A DNA stretch of 33,061 nucleotides, from assembly GCA_019449555.1 (NCBI GenBank), contig JAGRPN010000438.1:1-33061 (forward strand), given 5' to 3'. The notes beneath the pieces are model-generated. The model was not told the origin of the DNA. It made no database searches and worked only from the letters and a program-made list of their open reading frames with translations. A program made the translations under genes and the position numbers. Source of the stretch: Ramlibacter sp. (GTDB lineage Bacteria; Pseudomonadota; Gammaproteobacteria; Burkholderiales; Burkholderiaceae_C). Shown here in pieces: positions 1 to 8,047 of the stretch (positions within the stretch are counted from its first letter, which is position 1; every line of letters begins with the position of its first letter).

Positions 1-3000
1 AGTTGCGATTTCGCCGAGGGTGATCTGCCCGTTTCCGGACGTCGTCGCCAAAGCGGACAGCACCGCGTTGCCGCCAACACCGCCCGCCGACACGGAGCTG
101 TCCCCGCCCCAGCTGCCGATGTAGCTCGTCACTGCAATATTGCCGCCGGTGGAAGTCAGAGCGACTTCGCCGCCGGCTCCCGCCGTACTCGCGTTATCCA
201 CGCCCCCGCTGGTGTCAATCGCAAAGCCGCTGATGTTCTTGCCCGCGGTAATTTCGACTCTGCCGGCAGTGAGGTTGCCAACCGGGCCCACCAGCACGCC
301 GCCGCTAGTGGAGATGGCATTGAATGCGACGTCGCCGCTGGGAGCGCTCAAAGACACGGCACCGGCCTTGCCGCCGATCCCGTAGCCAGGCATCGCATCA
401 ACGTCCGTCACGCCGATGCTGCCGGCTGAAGAACTCAGCGACACGAGCCCACCGTTGCTGGCCGCCAGCGCAGAGTTCGAGTTGGCACCGCCGCTGGCCG
501 ACAAGACACCACCGATGCCGACGTCGGTCTGCGCCGAAATGGCGATGGAACCCGCGCCTCCGCCGCTGCCTAGATAGGCATTCCCGCCGTTGGCTGCCAC
601 GTTCCCAGACACTGCGACGCTGCCGGTTGGCGCGGTCAATTGCACGGCACCACCGGGACCCCCGTCGCTGCCGTAGCCTCCCGTGGCACTTACGCTCCCA
701 TTCAGGACGATCTTGCCGCCCGAGGAATGGATGCTCACGCCGCCGGCTGCACCACCGGTGCCGTCGCTGCTGGTGCCCGTCGCGTCGGCAGATTCGACGA
801 TGATGTCGCCGCCCGCAACAATGTTGATGTTGCCGCCATTGCTGACGAATTCAGCGGACGCGAGCGCGCCGCCCACGATCTTGCCGCCGGCGTTCACGTT
901 GATGGCGGTGCCCTGCGTGCTCACCTGCGCCCAACCGTTGACGTTGATATCGCCGCCCGCTTTGAGCACCACGCCGGTGGCGCCGCTGAGCATCGGGTCG
1001 TTGTCGACGGGGAATGTGATGTCCTTGCCGGCATCGACCGTCAACAGACCGCCCGAGGTCAAGCTGCTGCCGTTAAAGAGCACGTTCCCGCCGGCAGCGG
1101 TCTTTAGGGTCACGTCGCCACCGGGCGCGTCGATCCAGTTCTCCACGGTCAGGTCGCCCGACGTGGTTTCGAGATAGATCTTGCCGCCGCTGGTGACCCC
1201 GTCGGCGCTGAGCGGACTGCCGATGGGCAGGTTCACAGAGCCCACCGTCAGCGCTTGGGCGTTCTTGAAACTGAAGTCCTTTCCGCTTCCGCTCGAGCCC
1301 GCCAGTGTTCCGACCAGGTTGTTTGCCGTCAGAGTGACGGAGCCCGCGTCGGCGGCCGCAATCAAGCTCACTACCTGGATGGCCCCGCTGTTTTGCACGA
1401 TGTTGCCAGTAGCCGAATGGAGATGCAGGTTACCGCTGGCTACGCCGGCGTTCACGCCGCTCAAATTCGCATTGAGGACGATATCTTTGTCCGCGTCCAG
1501 AGCCAGCGTGTTCGCGGTTGACCAGGTCACCGGGCTATTGACTGTGATCTGGCCGCCCATCGGGCCGCTAGTGCCGGCACTGGTGTTCACAATAACGTTG
1601 GAGAAAAGCAGCTGACTAGCCAAGTCCACCGGAGCAATGACCGATGATGGGGAGCCGTCGCCCTCGAAAGTGATTGGGCCGGGGGGGGTTCCGCTGTAGA
1701 GGACCGTCGTGGAGCCATCCGCGATGGTGATGTCATTGGGGTCCAGCAGCAGCGACCCGGTGGCGCCATTAGGGGCCGTGAGATCGGCGCGGCCGGCGAA
1801 ACGCAGATACTTCTTGCCTGAGACTTCCGCGAATCCGCCGTCTCCGGACTGCGCGCCGCCGCGCGCCGAAATGCCGCCTTGGAATGACGTCACATCGTCC
1901 GACCACACCACCACCGTCCCGCCATTGCCGCTGTCGGTCGCATTCGCCTTGATCATTGCGCCGCTCTCGACGGTCGTCTGCTGCGCGTTTGCGACGCGCG
2001 AATCCTTGCCTTGCCAGCCGCCGCCGATCAGCGCCTCGCCGCCGCCTTGCGGGCCGCTGACGTCGATGACCGCGCCGCTGCGCAGCACCACCTTGCTGGC
2101 GGTAGCATGCACCTGGCCACCGAGCTCAGCGCGGCTGGCCTGGACGGTGCCGGCCACATCTGCCACGTCCATCGCCTTGAGCACGACCTTGCCGCCCTCG
2201 GTGCTCACGCCCGTCGCTTGGATCAGGCCGCTGTGTTTGAGCTGGCCGGCGAAGATGCCGACGGCGTCGCCTCGCAGCGTGCCGAGGTTCACGGCCTGGT
2301 CGGAGGGCGCCTGCAGTTCCAGCCGGATGCCTTCCAGCCCGCGGCCGGTGAGTTCGACCTTCTGGCCGGCGGCCAGCAAGGTCGCCCCGTCGGGCGCCTG
2401 CACGAGCGCATTGGCGCCGACCTGCACGTTCGGCGCGATCAGTACCACGTCGCCACTGCGCGCGAGGATGCGGCCATCGACATTGAGCGGCCCCGCCGCC
2501 GATCCGTCGCCGAACACCAACCGCCCCGCCAGCGCGTCCGCATCACTCATGCGCAGGGTCGAGGCGGTGAAGGCGGCCGTGTCCACCACGGCCCCGGCGC
2601 CCACAGCGATGCCCGAGGGGTTGACCAGGACGAGCCGTCCGTTGGACGACAACGTCCCGAAAATGGCCGATGGGTCGTTTCCCAGCACGCGGTTGATCGA
2701 CGTGCTGGTGGCAGTGGGCTGGTTAAATCTCGTGGTGCTGCCGGCCGGGACCGAAAAACTCTGCCAGTTGATCGCCGAGTGGTTGGTGCCGGGCCCATTC
2801 TGGGTCGTGACGAGCAGCGAATTGCCTTGCTGCACCAGGCTGGCCTGGCCGTGAATGACCTGCGCGCCCGCCGGTTGGGCCGATCCGTTTTGCGGAATCG
2901 CCACAAAAGCCGTCGCGATCGCGAGCGCCGCGCTGGCGGGCCGGAAGCCGGCGGCCACCGGGCTGGCGGTTGGGCGCGGAAAGCGCGGATCGATTGCAGG

Positions 3001-3042
3001 CGATCGGGCCCGGCTGCTCGCCGGCACTGCCTTGTTTGTCAT
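1..3042 (-). CDS. Two-partner-secretion exoprotein, filamentous haemagglutinin N-terminal domain (3' end outside window)
   Basis: This is the N-terminal 1014 codons of a very large secreted TpsA-like protein; I read every codon and found no stop down to base 1. The ATG at 3042 is the first after an in-frame TGA at 3060-3058. An extended signal peptide of about 55 residues precedes the TPS domain (about residues 57-300), which carries NRVLG (117-121) and the NPSG form (141-144) of the NPNG motif. Residues 376-440 hold the family block GGTVVVWSD ... GDGGFAEVSGK ... LLLDPNDITI. Beyond that it is Gly/Ala/Ser-rich beta-helix-like sequence with many GG turns. The family is exported by a TpsB/Omp85 pore, which is not in this window. 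Likely role is adhesion or biofilm (inference). A run of eight C bases on the coding strand lies at codons 452-454. Confidence 0.9.
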   Translation of the reverse strand, partial: MTNKAVPASSRARSPAIDPRFPRPTASPVAAGFRPASAALAIATAFVAIPQNGSAQPAGAQVIHGQASLVQQGNSLLVTTQNGPGTNHSAINWQSFSVPAGSTTRFNQPTATSTSINRVLGNDPSAIFGTLSSNGRLVLVNPSGIAVGAGAVVDTAAFTASTLRMSDADALAGRLVFGDGSAAGPLNVDGRILARSGDVVLIAPNVQVGANALVQAPDGATLLAAGQKVELTGRGLEGIRLELQAPSDQAVNLGTLRGDAVGIFAGQLKHSGLIQATGVSTEGGKVVLKAMDVADVAGTVQASRAELGGQVHATASKVVLRSGAVIDVSGPQGGGEALIGGGWQGKDSRVANAQQTTVESGAMIKANATDSGNGGTVVVWSDDVTSFQGGISARGGAQSGDGGFAEVSGKKYLRFAGRADLTAPNGATGSLLLDPNDITIADGSTTVLYSGTPPGPITFEGDGSPSSVIAPVDLASQLLFSNVIVNTSAGTSGPMGGQITVNSPVTWSTANTLALDADKDIVLNANLSGVNAGVASGNLHLHSATGNIVQNSGAIQVVSLIAAADAGSVTLTANNLVGTLAGSSGSGKDFSFKNAQALTVGSVNLPIGSPLSADGVTSGGKIYLETTSGDLTVENWIDAPGGDVTLKTAAGGNVLFNGSSLTSGGLLTVDAGKDITFPVDNDPMLSGATGVVLKAGGDINVNGWAQVSTQGTAINVNAGGKIVGGALASAEFVSNGGNINIVAGGDIIVESADATGTSSDGTGGAAGGVSIHSSGGKIVLNGSVSATGGYGSDGGPGGAVQLTAPTGSVAVSGNVAANGGNAYLGSGGGAGSIAISAQTDVGIGGVLSASGGANSNSALAASNGGLVSLSSSAGSIGVTDVDAMPGYGIGGKAGAVSLSAPSGDVAFNAISTSGGVLVGPVGNLTAGRVEITAGKNISGFAIDTSGGVDNASTAGAGGEVALTSTGGNIAVTSYIGSWGGDSSVSAGGVGGNAVLSALATTSGNGQITLGEIAT

Positions 3043-3120
3043 GATGGAAGGCTCACGTCACTTTCGGAAAGTCGCCTCCCTTCCGGCTTCTTTCGCTGGG
3101 CCCCTATGAACAGCAGTAGG

Positions 3121-3126
3121 CTTATA
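3121..3126 (-). promoter_or_regulatory. Possible -10 element for the exoprotein gene
   Basis: The minus strand reads TATAAG here, about 80 bases before the exoprotein ATG, in the 282-base gap between the exoprotein and the divergent glycosyltransferase. No good -35 box lies at the right distance, so this is only a candidate. I see no other clear signal in the gap. Confidence 0.2.
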
Positions 3127-3324
3127 GTTGTGTTCAACGGTAGCACAGCAGTAACAGGGGCGCAACTTGCTTCAGGTGCAGAAAGTGCTGCTTTCCGAGG
3201 GTCCAGGCCGTTGTGCTGGAAATATCACAAAGATGGCGGCTGGCTCGGGGTGCCAACCGTGCAATAGTTCCGCCAGCCTGCCGTGGCTGGACAAGCTCGG
3301 CCATCCCCAGCAACATTTCCCCCC

Positions 3325-4290
3325 ATGAGAATGTTCATCAGCATCGCGTCGTACTGCGATCCCGTCCTTGGCTTTACGGTAGCGCGCGCACTGGCGCATG
3401 CGCGCTGGCCCGAGCGGCTGCACTTCGGCGTGGTCGACCAGAGCCCTGCGGCCTCGCCCCATCCCTTGCCGGACGTCGGTCCGGCCCGCCTGAGCTACGT
3501 GCGCATCGATCCCTTGTATGCGCGCGGGCCGTGCTGGGCCCGCTCGCTCGCGATGTCGCTGTACGACGGCGAGCACTGGTTCTTCCAGATCGACTCGCAC
3601 ATGGACTTCGACCAGTACTGGGACGAGCGTCTCATCGCCTGTGCCATGGGGCTGTTGCCGGGGCGCCCCGGCGTCGTGCTATCGGCTTACCCGAACGCTT
3701 TTGTGTTCGAGAACAACCAGGTGATCCGCCGGCCGGCGACCGACAAGGTGCTGGCCCATGTGGTGAAACCCGGCAGCAATTTCGAGCCGGACCACCCGGT
3801 GCTCGGGTTTGAGGCGCATCCGGTCGATCGGGAAGAGGCCGTGCCGGGCTTTCACGTAGGCGCCGGATGCCTGTTCGCCCCGGGGCCGTTCGTGCAGACG
3901 TTTCCGTACGATCCGTGGTTCTACTTCCACGGCGAAGAGCAGGCGCTGGCGGCGCGCATCTTCACCCACGGTTGGGACATCTTTCACATGGCGGGCCAGC
4001 CCGTTTACCACCTGTACAACAACAACGAGTCCGGCGCGCCGCCGCGCCCCATGCATTGGGACGCATCGCATGACAGCCAGCGCCAGCAGAACTGGTGGAC
4101 GCTGGAACAGCGTTCGCGGATGCGCCTGGCCGCGCTGCTGGCGGGCGAACCGCTGGGCGCGTATGCGTTGGGCCATGCACGCTCGATGGCCGACTACGCC
4201 GCTTTCAGCGGCATAGACTACGCTGCGCGAACCATCGCGCCGCAGGCGTTCCAACCATTGACGATGGCCGCCGGCACTCAGCCCGCCTGA
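3325..4290 (+). CDS. GlcNAc-type glycosyltransferase (PF11397-like)
   Basis: A 321-residue protein with the opening of the Glycosyltransferase (GlcNAc) family: MFISIASYCDP, followed by RWPERLHFGVVDQ. The DxH-type metal/sugar-nucleotide site is visible as FFQIDSHMDF near residue 90, and the family's second block appears as FHGEEQALAARIFTHGWDIF near residue 210. Such enzymes transfer a sugar, classically GlcNAc, from a nucleotide sugar to a protein or polysaccharide; the acceptor here is unknown. ATG 3325 is chosen because family homology begins at the next residues; an upstream in-frame codon at 3283 would add 14 unlikely residues. It is divergent from the exoprotein gene and overlaps the 3' end of udg by 13 bases, tail to tail. 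Confidence 0.75.
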   Translation: MRMFISIASYCDPVLGFTVARALAHARWPERLHFGVVDQSPAASPHPLPDVGPARLSYVRIDPLYARGPCWARSLAMSLYDGEHWFFQIDSHMDFDQYWDERLIACAMGLLPGRPGVVLSAYPNAFVFENNQVIRRPATDKVLAHVVKPGSNFEPDHPVLGFEAHPVDREEAVPGFHVGAGCLFAPGPFVQTFPYDPWFYFHGEEQALAARIFTHGWDIFHMAGQPVYHLYNNNESGAPPRPMHWDASHDSQRQQNWWTLEQRSRMRLAALLAGEPLGAYALGHARSMADYAAFSGIDYAARTIAPQAFQPLTMAAGTQPA

Positions 4291-5072
4291 GCGCTCGCCA
4301 CTTCCCGCGCCAGGCACAGATCCGCCCAGGCCTTGGCCTTGTCGGGCAGGTTGCGCAGCAGGTACGCGGGGTGGTAGGTCACCACGAGGGGCACCCCGAG
4401 GTAGTGGTGGACGCGACCGCGCAATTTGCCGATCGGCTCGGTGGTGCCCAACAGCGATTGGACGGCGAATCGGCCCATCGCCAGGATGATCCGGGGCTGC
4501 AGCAGCTCCACTTGCCGGCGCAGGAAAGGCTCGCACTGGGCCACTTCTTCAGGCTGCGGATTGCGGTTGCCGGGCGGGCGGCACTTCAGCACGTTCGCGA
4601 TGTACACCCCATTGCGCCGGCGGTCGAGGCCGAGCGCCTTGAGCATGTTGTCCAGCAGCTTGCCGGCCTGCCCGACGAAGGGCTCGCCCTGCAGGTCTTC
4701 GTTCTCGCCCGGCGCTTCGCCCACGATGAGCCAATCGGCCTGCCGGTCGCCGACCCCGAACACGGTGTTGTGCCGGCTCGAGCACAGTGAGCACGCCCGG
4801 CAACTCGCAACCGCCTGCGCGAGTTCGTCCCATCCCATGAGCTCGACGCCCTGCGCACGCGCCTCAGCCGAAGCCGGGCGCAATGGCACCGCGGCTGGTT
4901 CTTGAACAACACCTGGTGGGTGCCGCACGCCTGCCGCGGCTCGGCCGGCGGATTGCGCCGGGGGAGCAGGCGGCGCAGCCGCGCCGACATCGCCCGACGT
5001 CGGCGGTGCGACCACCCGCACGCCCATTTCCGCCAGCATGGCGCGCCGGCGCTCGTCGAGTTGCAGGCTCAT
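4278..5072 (-). CDS. udg: Uracil-DNA glycosylase, family 4 (Fe-S)
   Basis: This 264-residue enzyme removes uracil from DNA as the first step of base-excision repair. The iron-sulphur cysteines of family 4 are present: CRAC-SLC (C91, C94, C97), C164 in VLKCRPPGNRNP and C180, 15 residues later. The active-site block GEAPGENEDLQGEPFVGQAG (119-137) and the HPAYLLR motif (H234) are intact. Residues 23-75 are a Pro/Ala-rich, probably disordered N-terminal extension before the catalytic domain. The start ATG at 5072 overlaps the rimI stop as ATGA, so it is the last gene of a coupled tsaB-rimI-udg unit. An upstream-extended reading to 5483 exists but runs through rimI and is a shadow. Confidence 0.93.
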   Translation of the reverse strand: MSLQLDERRRAMLAEMGVRVVAPPTSGDVGAAAPPAPPAQSAGRAAAGVRHPPGVVQEPAAVPLRPASAEARAQGVELMGWDELAQAVASCRACSLCSSRHNTVFGVGDRQADWLIVGEAPGENEDLQGEPFVGQAGKLLDNMLKALGLDRRRNGVYIANVLKCRPPGNRNPQPEEVAQCEPFLRRQVELLQPRIILAMGRFAVQSLLGTTEPIGKLRGRVHHYLGVPLVVTYHPAYLLRNLPDKAKAWADLCLAREVASAQAG

Positions 5073-5536
5073 AGCTTCAGGCTCATCACGACGGCATCCT
5101 CGCGCCGCCCATGGGCCGCGGGATAGTAGCTCTTGCGCTCGCCGACGCGCCGGTAGCCGTGCTCCTCGTAGATCCGCTGCGCACGCGTGTTGCTCGCGCG
5201 CACTTCGAGCCACAGCCATTGCGCCCCTTGGCCGCGCGACCACAGTGCCAGCGCGTCGAGCATGACCCGGGCCCAGCCCTGGCGCTGATGCGCGGGCGTC
5301 ACGGTGATATTGAGCAAGTGGACCTCGTCCACGCCTTTCATGGCCACGAAATACCCGAGCACGAGGCCGTCGGCTTCGAGCACCTGCGCCTGGTAACCGG
5401 AGCGTAGCGAGTCCACGAAATTGCCGCGTGTCCAGGGATGGTCGTAGGCCTGCCGCTCGATGGCGACGACCTCGTCCAGCCACGCTTCGGTCATCGGCTG
5501 GAACTGCGCCTCGACGGCTTTGAAAACGGCACTCAT
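5069..5536 (-). CDS. rimI: Ribosomal protein S18-alanine N-acetyltransferase
   Basis: A 155-residue GNAT acetyltransferase that uses acetyl-CoA to acetylate the N-terminal alanine of ribosomal protein bS18. The acetyl-CoA loop is seen in VTPAHQRQGWARVML (about 79-93), preceded by the beta-strand VHLLNITV, and the C-terminal part NTRAQRIYEEHGYRRVGERKSYY is characteristic of RimI, as is the EDAVVMSL ending. The start overlaps the tsaB stop by ATGA, and the stop overlaps the udg start the same way, so all three are probably translated from one message. The tsaB-rimI neighbourhood is common in proteobacteria and supports RimI over a generic GNAT. Confidence 0.92.
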   Translation of the reverse strand: MSAVFKAVEAQFQPMTEAWLDEVVAIERQAYDHPWTRGNFVDSLRSGYQAQVLEADGLVLGYFVAMKGVDEVHLLNITVTPAHQRQGWARVMLDALALWSRGQGAQWLWLEVRASNTRAQRIYEEHGYRRVGERKSYYPAAHGRREDAVVMSLKL

Positions 5537-6264
5537 GGTCTGGCGGGCAAGGCGGCGCGCAAGGCGGCCCGTTCGTCGGTTGTTTGGGCGACTTTATCGC
5601 GAATGTAGAGGGGCAGGGCGTGGGCGGCTGGGCCAGCCTGGCCGGCGGCGATCAGGGCCGGCGCGAGGCTCAGCAGCGCGCTCGCGGTGGGCATCGCTTC
5701 CACGCAGGCTGCGGCGCGCGGCAAGCGAGCACCGTAGGCGGTGAAGGCGTTGCCCGCGAGCACCCAGCCGTGCGGCACGAGCAGCGCCTCGGGCGCCGCG
5801 AGGCCGAAATCGCCTTGCTGCCGCCAGCCGCCGCCCTCGTACGCATAAGCGGCCCAATAGATTTCGTCCATCCGCGCATCGAGCACGGCCACCACGCGCG
5901 TCGCGCCGTGCGAGAGCCGAGCCTGCTCCGCGATAGCCAGCAAAGTAGGCACCGGCAGCACCGGTACGCCCGCACCGAAGCCCAGCCCCTGCGCCACCGA
6001 GCAGGCCGTGCGCAAGCCGGTGAAGGAGCCCGGGCCGCGGCCGAAGACGATCGCATCGAGTTCCCGCAGCCGCAGGCCGGCTTGCGACAGCAGCTGCTCG
6101 ATGGCGGGAATGAGTGCGGCGGACGCCTGTGCGCCGCCGGCCGCTTCGTGCACCAATGTCACGGCCGGCCCCGGCCCGCCGCTTTGGACGGCGGCGGACA
6201 AGATGTCGGTGCTGGTATCGAAGGCGAGCAGGTTCAAGCAACGGACTTTCGGGGAACCCGTCAT
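5533..6264 (-). CDS. tsaB: tRNA t6A37 threonylcarbamoyltransferase complex subunit TsaB
   Basis: A 243-residue ASKHA-fold protein, the scaffold partner of TsaD in transfer of the threonylcarbamoyl group to A37 of ANN-decoding tRNAs. Diagnostic blocks are LLAFDTSTD near the N-terminus and FGRGPGSFTGLRTACSVAQGL. The ATG at 6264 is the first in this reading frame close to the homology, but it lies inside an inverted repeat; family members usually begin just before LLAFDTS, so a TTG at 6237 is a real alternative. It leads the coupled tsaB-rimI-udg unit and is divergent from dacB with only 25 bases between start codons. The TsaC-type partner (sua5) lies at 10269-11264. Confidence 0.92.
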   Translation of the reverse strand: MTGSPKVRCLNLLAFDTSTDILSAAVQSGGPGPAVTLVHEAAGGAQASAALIPAIEQLLSQAGLRLRELDAIVFGRGPGSFTGLRTACSVAQGLGFGAGVPVLPVPTLLAIAEQARLSHGATRVVAVLDARMDEIYWAAYAYEGGGWRQQGDFGLAAPEALLVPHGWVLAGNAFTAYGARLPRAAACVEAMPTASALLSLAPALIAAGQAGPAAHALPLYIRDKVAQTTDERAALRAALPARP

Positions 6265-6283
6265 TATCGAGGGGCTCGATAAT
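6263..6283. promoter_or_regulatory. Perfect 9+9 inverted repeat between tsaB and dacB
   Basis: ATTATCGAG and CTCGATAAT face each other across GGG. Each strand carries GATAAT, a -10-like hexamer, at its outgoing end; on the minus strand it runs into the tsaB ATG, and on the plus strand it ends 6 bases before the dacB ATG. -35 matches are poor on both sides. It may be an operator or a pair of overlapping divergent promoters; function is inferred only from symmetry and position. Confidence 0.45.
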
Positions 6284-6289
6284 CGCCGC

Positions 6290-7684
6290 ATGCCCCTGCT
6301 CTGCCGCCTTGCCTGCTGGCTGTTCGCCGCGACCGCACTGCCGGTGTTCGCGCAGGGCCTGCCACCTGAAGTGGACGCGGCGCTCGCCCGCGCCAGGTTG
6401 CCGCGCGACGCCGTCTCGCTGCTGGTGGTCGATGCCGAGGGCCGGGCGCCGCCGCGTCTCAGCCACCGCGCATCCGTGCCCGTCAACCCGGCATCGATCG
6501 CGAAGCTCGCAACGACTTTCGCCGGGCTGGAACTGCTGGGGCCGGCCTTCACCTGGAGCACGCCGGTCTACGTCGAAGGGCCGGTGCGCGATGGCACGCT
6601 GCAAGGCAACCTCTACATCAAGGGACAGGGCGATCCCAAACTGGTCGCCGAGCGCCTGTGGCTGTTGCTGCGCCGCGTCCAGGGCCTGGGAATCCGCTCG
6701 ATCGCCGGCGACATCGTGCTGGACCACAGCGCATTCGAAACCGTGGCGCGCGACCCTGGCGCGTTCGACGATGAGCCGCTTCGCCCCTATAACGCCGCGC
6801 CCGACGCGCTGCTCCTGAATTACAAGGCACTGGTCATGACCTTCACCCCGCTCGGCGGGCAGGCGCAGATCCAGGTGGAGCCGCCAATGGCCGGACTGGC
6901 CGTGCCGGCGAGCGTCGCGTTGTCGGCCGCGGCCTGCGGCGATTGGCGCGGGGGCCTGAAGGCCGATTTCAGCGACGCCTCGCGCATCCGTTTCGCGGGC
7001 GCCTACCCGGCGGCTTGCGGCGAAAGAATCTGGCCGGTCGCCTATGCCGATCCGGGGAGCTACGCCACGCGCGCCGTCGCCGGCCTGTGGCATCACATGG
7101 GCGGCAGCCTCGGCGGGCAGGTGCGTTCGGGGATCGTGCCGGCCGGGATGGTTCCCGCGTTCGAATCGAAGTCGCCGACGCTGGCCGAGGTCATTCGCGA
7201 TATCAACAAATTCAGCAACAACGTCATGGCGCAGCAGCTGTTCCTCACCCTGAGCCTGCAGCAAAACGGCACCGGCACGCTAGACGGCTCGCGCGCCGCG
7301 CTGCAGCAGTGGTGGCGCGACCGCTTCGCCGACCCCGAGCCGCCGGTCTTCGTCAACGGGTCGGGCTTGTCGCGGGGCGAACGCATCACGGCCCGGCAAT
7401 TGGGCCGCCTGTTGCAGGCGGCCTGGGCTTCGCCCTTCATGCCCGAACTGGCCTCTTCCCTGCCATTGACCGGCATCGACGGCACGATGCGGCGGGCGCG
7501 CGGCAGCATCGGGCTCGCGCACCTGAAGACGGGCAGCTTGCGCGACGTGGCCGGCGTGGCGGGATATGTCCACGGCGCCAGCGGCAAACGTTACGTGCTG
7601 GTGGCCATCGCGAACCATCCGCAGGCGAATGCGGTACGGCCGGCCATCGAAGCGCTGATCGACTGGGCCGCACGCGACCTCTGA
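6290..7684 (+). CDS. dacB: D-alanyl-D-alanine carboxypeptidase/endopeptidase PBP4 (peptidase S13)
   Basis: A 464-residue periplasmic penicillin-binding protein that trims or opens peptide bridges in peptidoglycan. It has a signal peptide (about residues 1-21, ending VFAQ) and all three active-site motifs in order: SIAK (S69, K72), SNN (S309) and KTG (413-415). The large insert between the first two motifs (about residues 80-290) is typical of class C PBPs of family S13. ATG 6290 is chosen because the signal sequence begins there; the longer frame back to 6008 lies inside tsaB. No ribosome site is obvious and the possible -10 ends 6 bases upstream, so the message might be leaderless. A SemiSWEET gene starts 6 bases after the stop. 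Confidence 0.93.
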   Translation: MPLLCRLACWLFAATALPVFAQGLPPEVDAALARARLPRDAVSLLVVDAEGRAPPRLSHRASVPVNPASIAKLATTFAGLELLGPAFTWSTPVYVEGPVRDGTLQGNLYIKGQGDPKLVAERLWLLLRRVQGLGIRSIAGDIVLDHSAFETVARDPGAFDDEPLRPYNAAPDALLLNYKALVMTFTPLGGQAQIQVEPPMAGLAVPASVALSAAACGDWRGGLKADFSDASRIRFAGAYPAACGERIWPVAYADPGSYATRAVAGLWHHMGGSLGGQVRSGIVPAGMVPAFESKSPTLAEVIRDINKFSNNVMAQQLFLTLSLQQNGTGTLDGSRAALQQWWRDRFADPEPPVFVNGSGLSRGERITARQLGRLLQAAWASPFMPELASSLPLTGIDGTMRRARGSIGLAHLKTGSLRDVAGVAGYVHGASGKRYVLVAIANHPQANAVRPAIEALIDWAARDL

Positions 7685-7690
7685 ACGCCG

Positions 7691-7945
7691 ATGCCCTGGC
7701 CCGAAGTCATCGGCTACCTCGCCGCGGCCCTCACCACTTGCAGCTTCGTGCCGCAAGCGTGGCACACCTTCAGGACACGCGACGTCAGCGGCATCTCGCT
7801 GGGCATGTACTGCGTGTTCGCCTGCGGCGTCGGCTTGTGGCTGGCATACGGCGTGTTGCTGTCCGCCTGGCCGATCGTCGTGGCCAATGCCGTCACGCTC
7901 GGGTTGGCCCTCGCGATCCTCGCGATGAAATTGCGCTACCGGTAA
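7691..7945 (+). CDS. SemiSWEET sugar transporter (PQ-loop/MtN3 family)
   Basis: An 84-residue membrane protein made of three hydrophobic helices (about 5-23, 37-58 and 62-80), the size of a bacterial SemiSWEET, which dimerises to form one sugar-translocating pore. The PQ motif is at residues 21-22 (TCSFVPQAW), followed by the family's TRDVSGISLGMY. Substrate is probably a small sugar but cannot be read from sequence. It begins 6 bases downstream of dacB and is probably cotranscribed. A 7-bp hairpin (CCGGCTG/CAGCCGG, 7967-7991) follows the gene without a T run. Confidence 0.88.
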   Translation: MPWPEVIGYLAAALTTCSFVPQAWHTFRTRDVSGISLGMYCVFACGVGLWLAYGVLLSAWPIVVANAVTLGLALAILAMKLRYR

Positions 7946-8047
7946 CGCGAGGCAAACGCTTCTCGACCGGCTGGCAATCCCGTGCAGCCGGCTGCCTGCA
8001 TGATTAAGATCGAGCAGAACCAGGAATGTTTCACAGGGAGAGCACAT

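Noticed and set aside
1-3042. Repetitive look of the exoprotein gene as a possible CRISPR or tandem repeat array
   Set aside because: The similarity comes from repeated Gly/Ser/Ala codons; no exact regularly spaced repeats are present and the frame is open throughout.
2011-3267. 418-codon plus-strand frame opposite the exoprotein
   Set aside because: Low-complexity Arg/Ala/Gly translation opposite a coding strand with a signal peptide and TPS motifs.
5594-7264. 556-codon minus-strand frame across tsaB and dacB
   Set aside because: Overlaps tsaB in another frame and dacB in antisense; no domain recognised.
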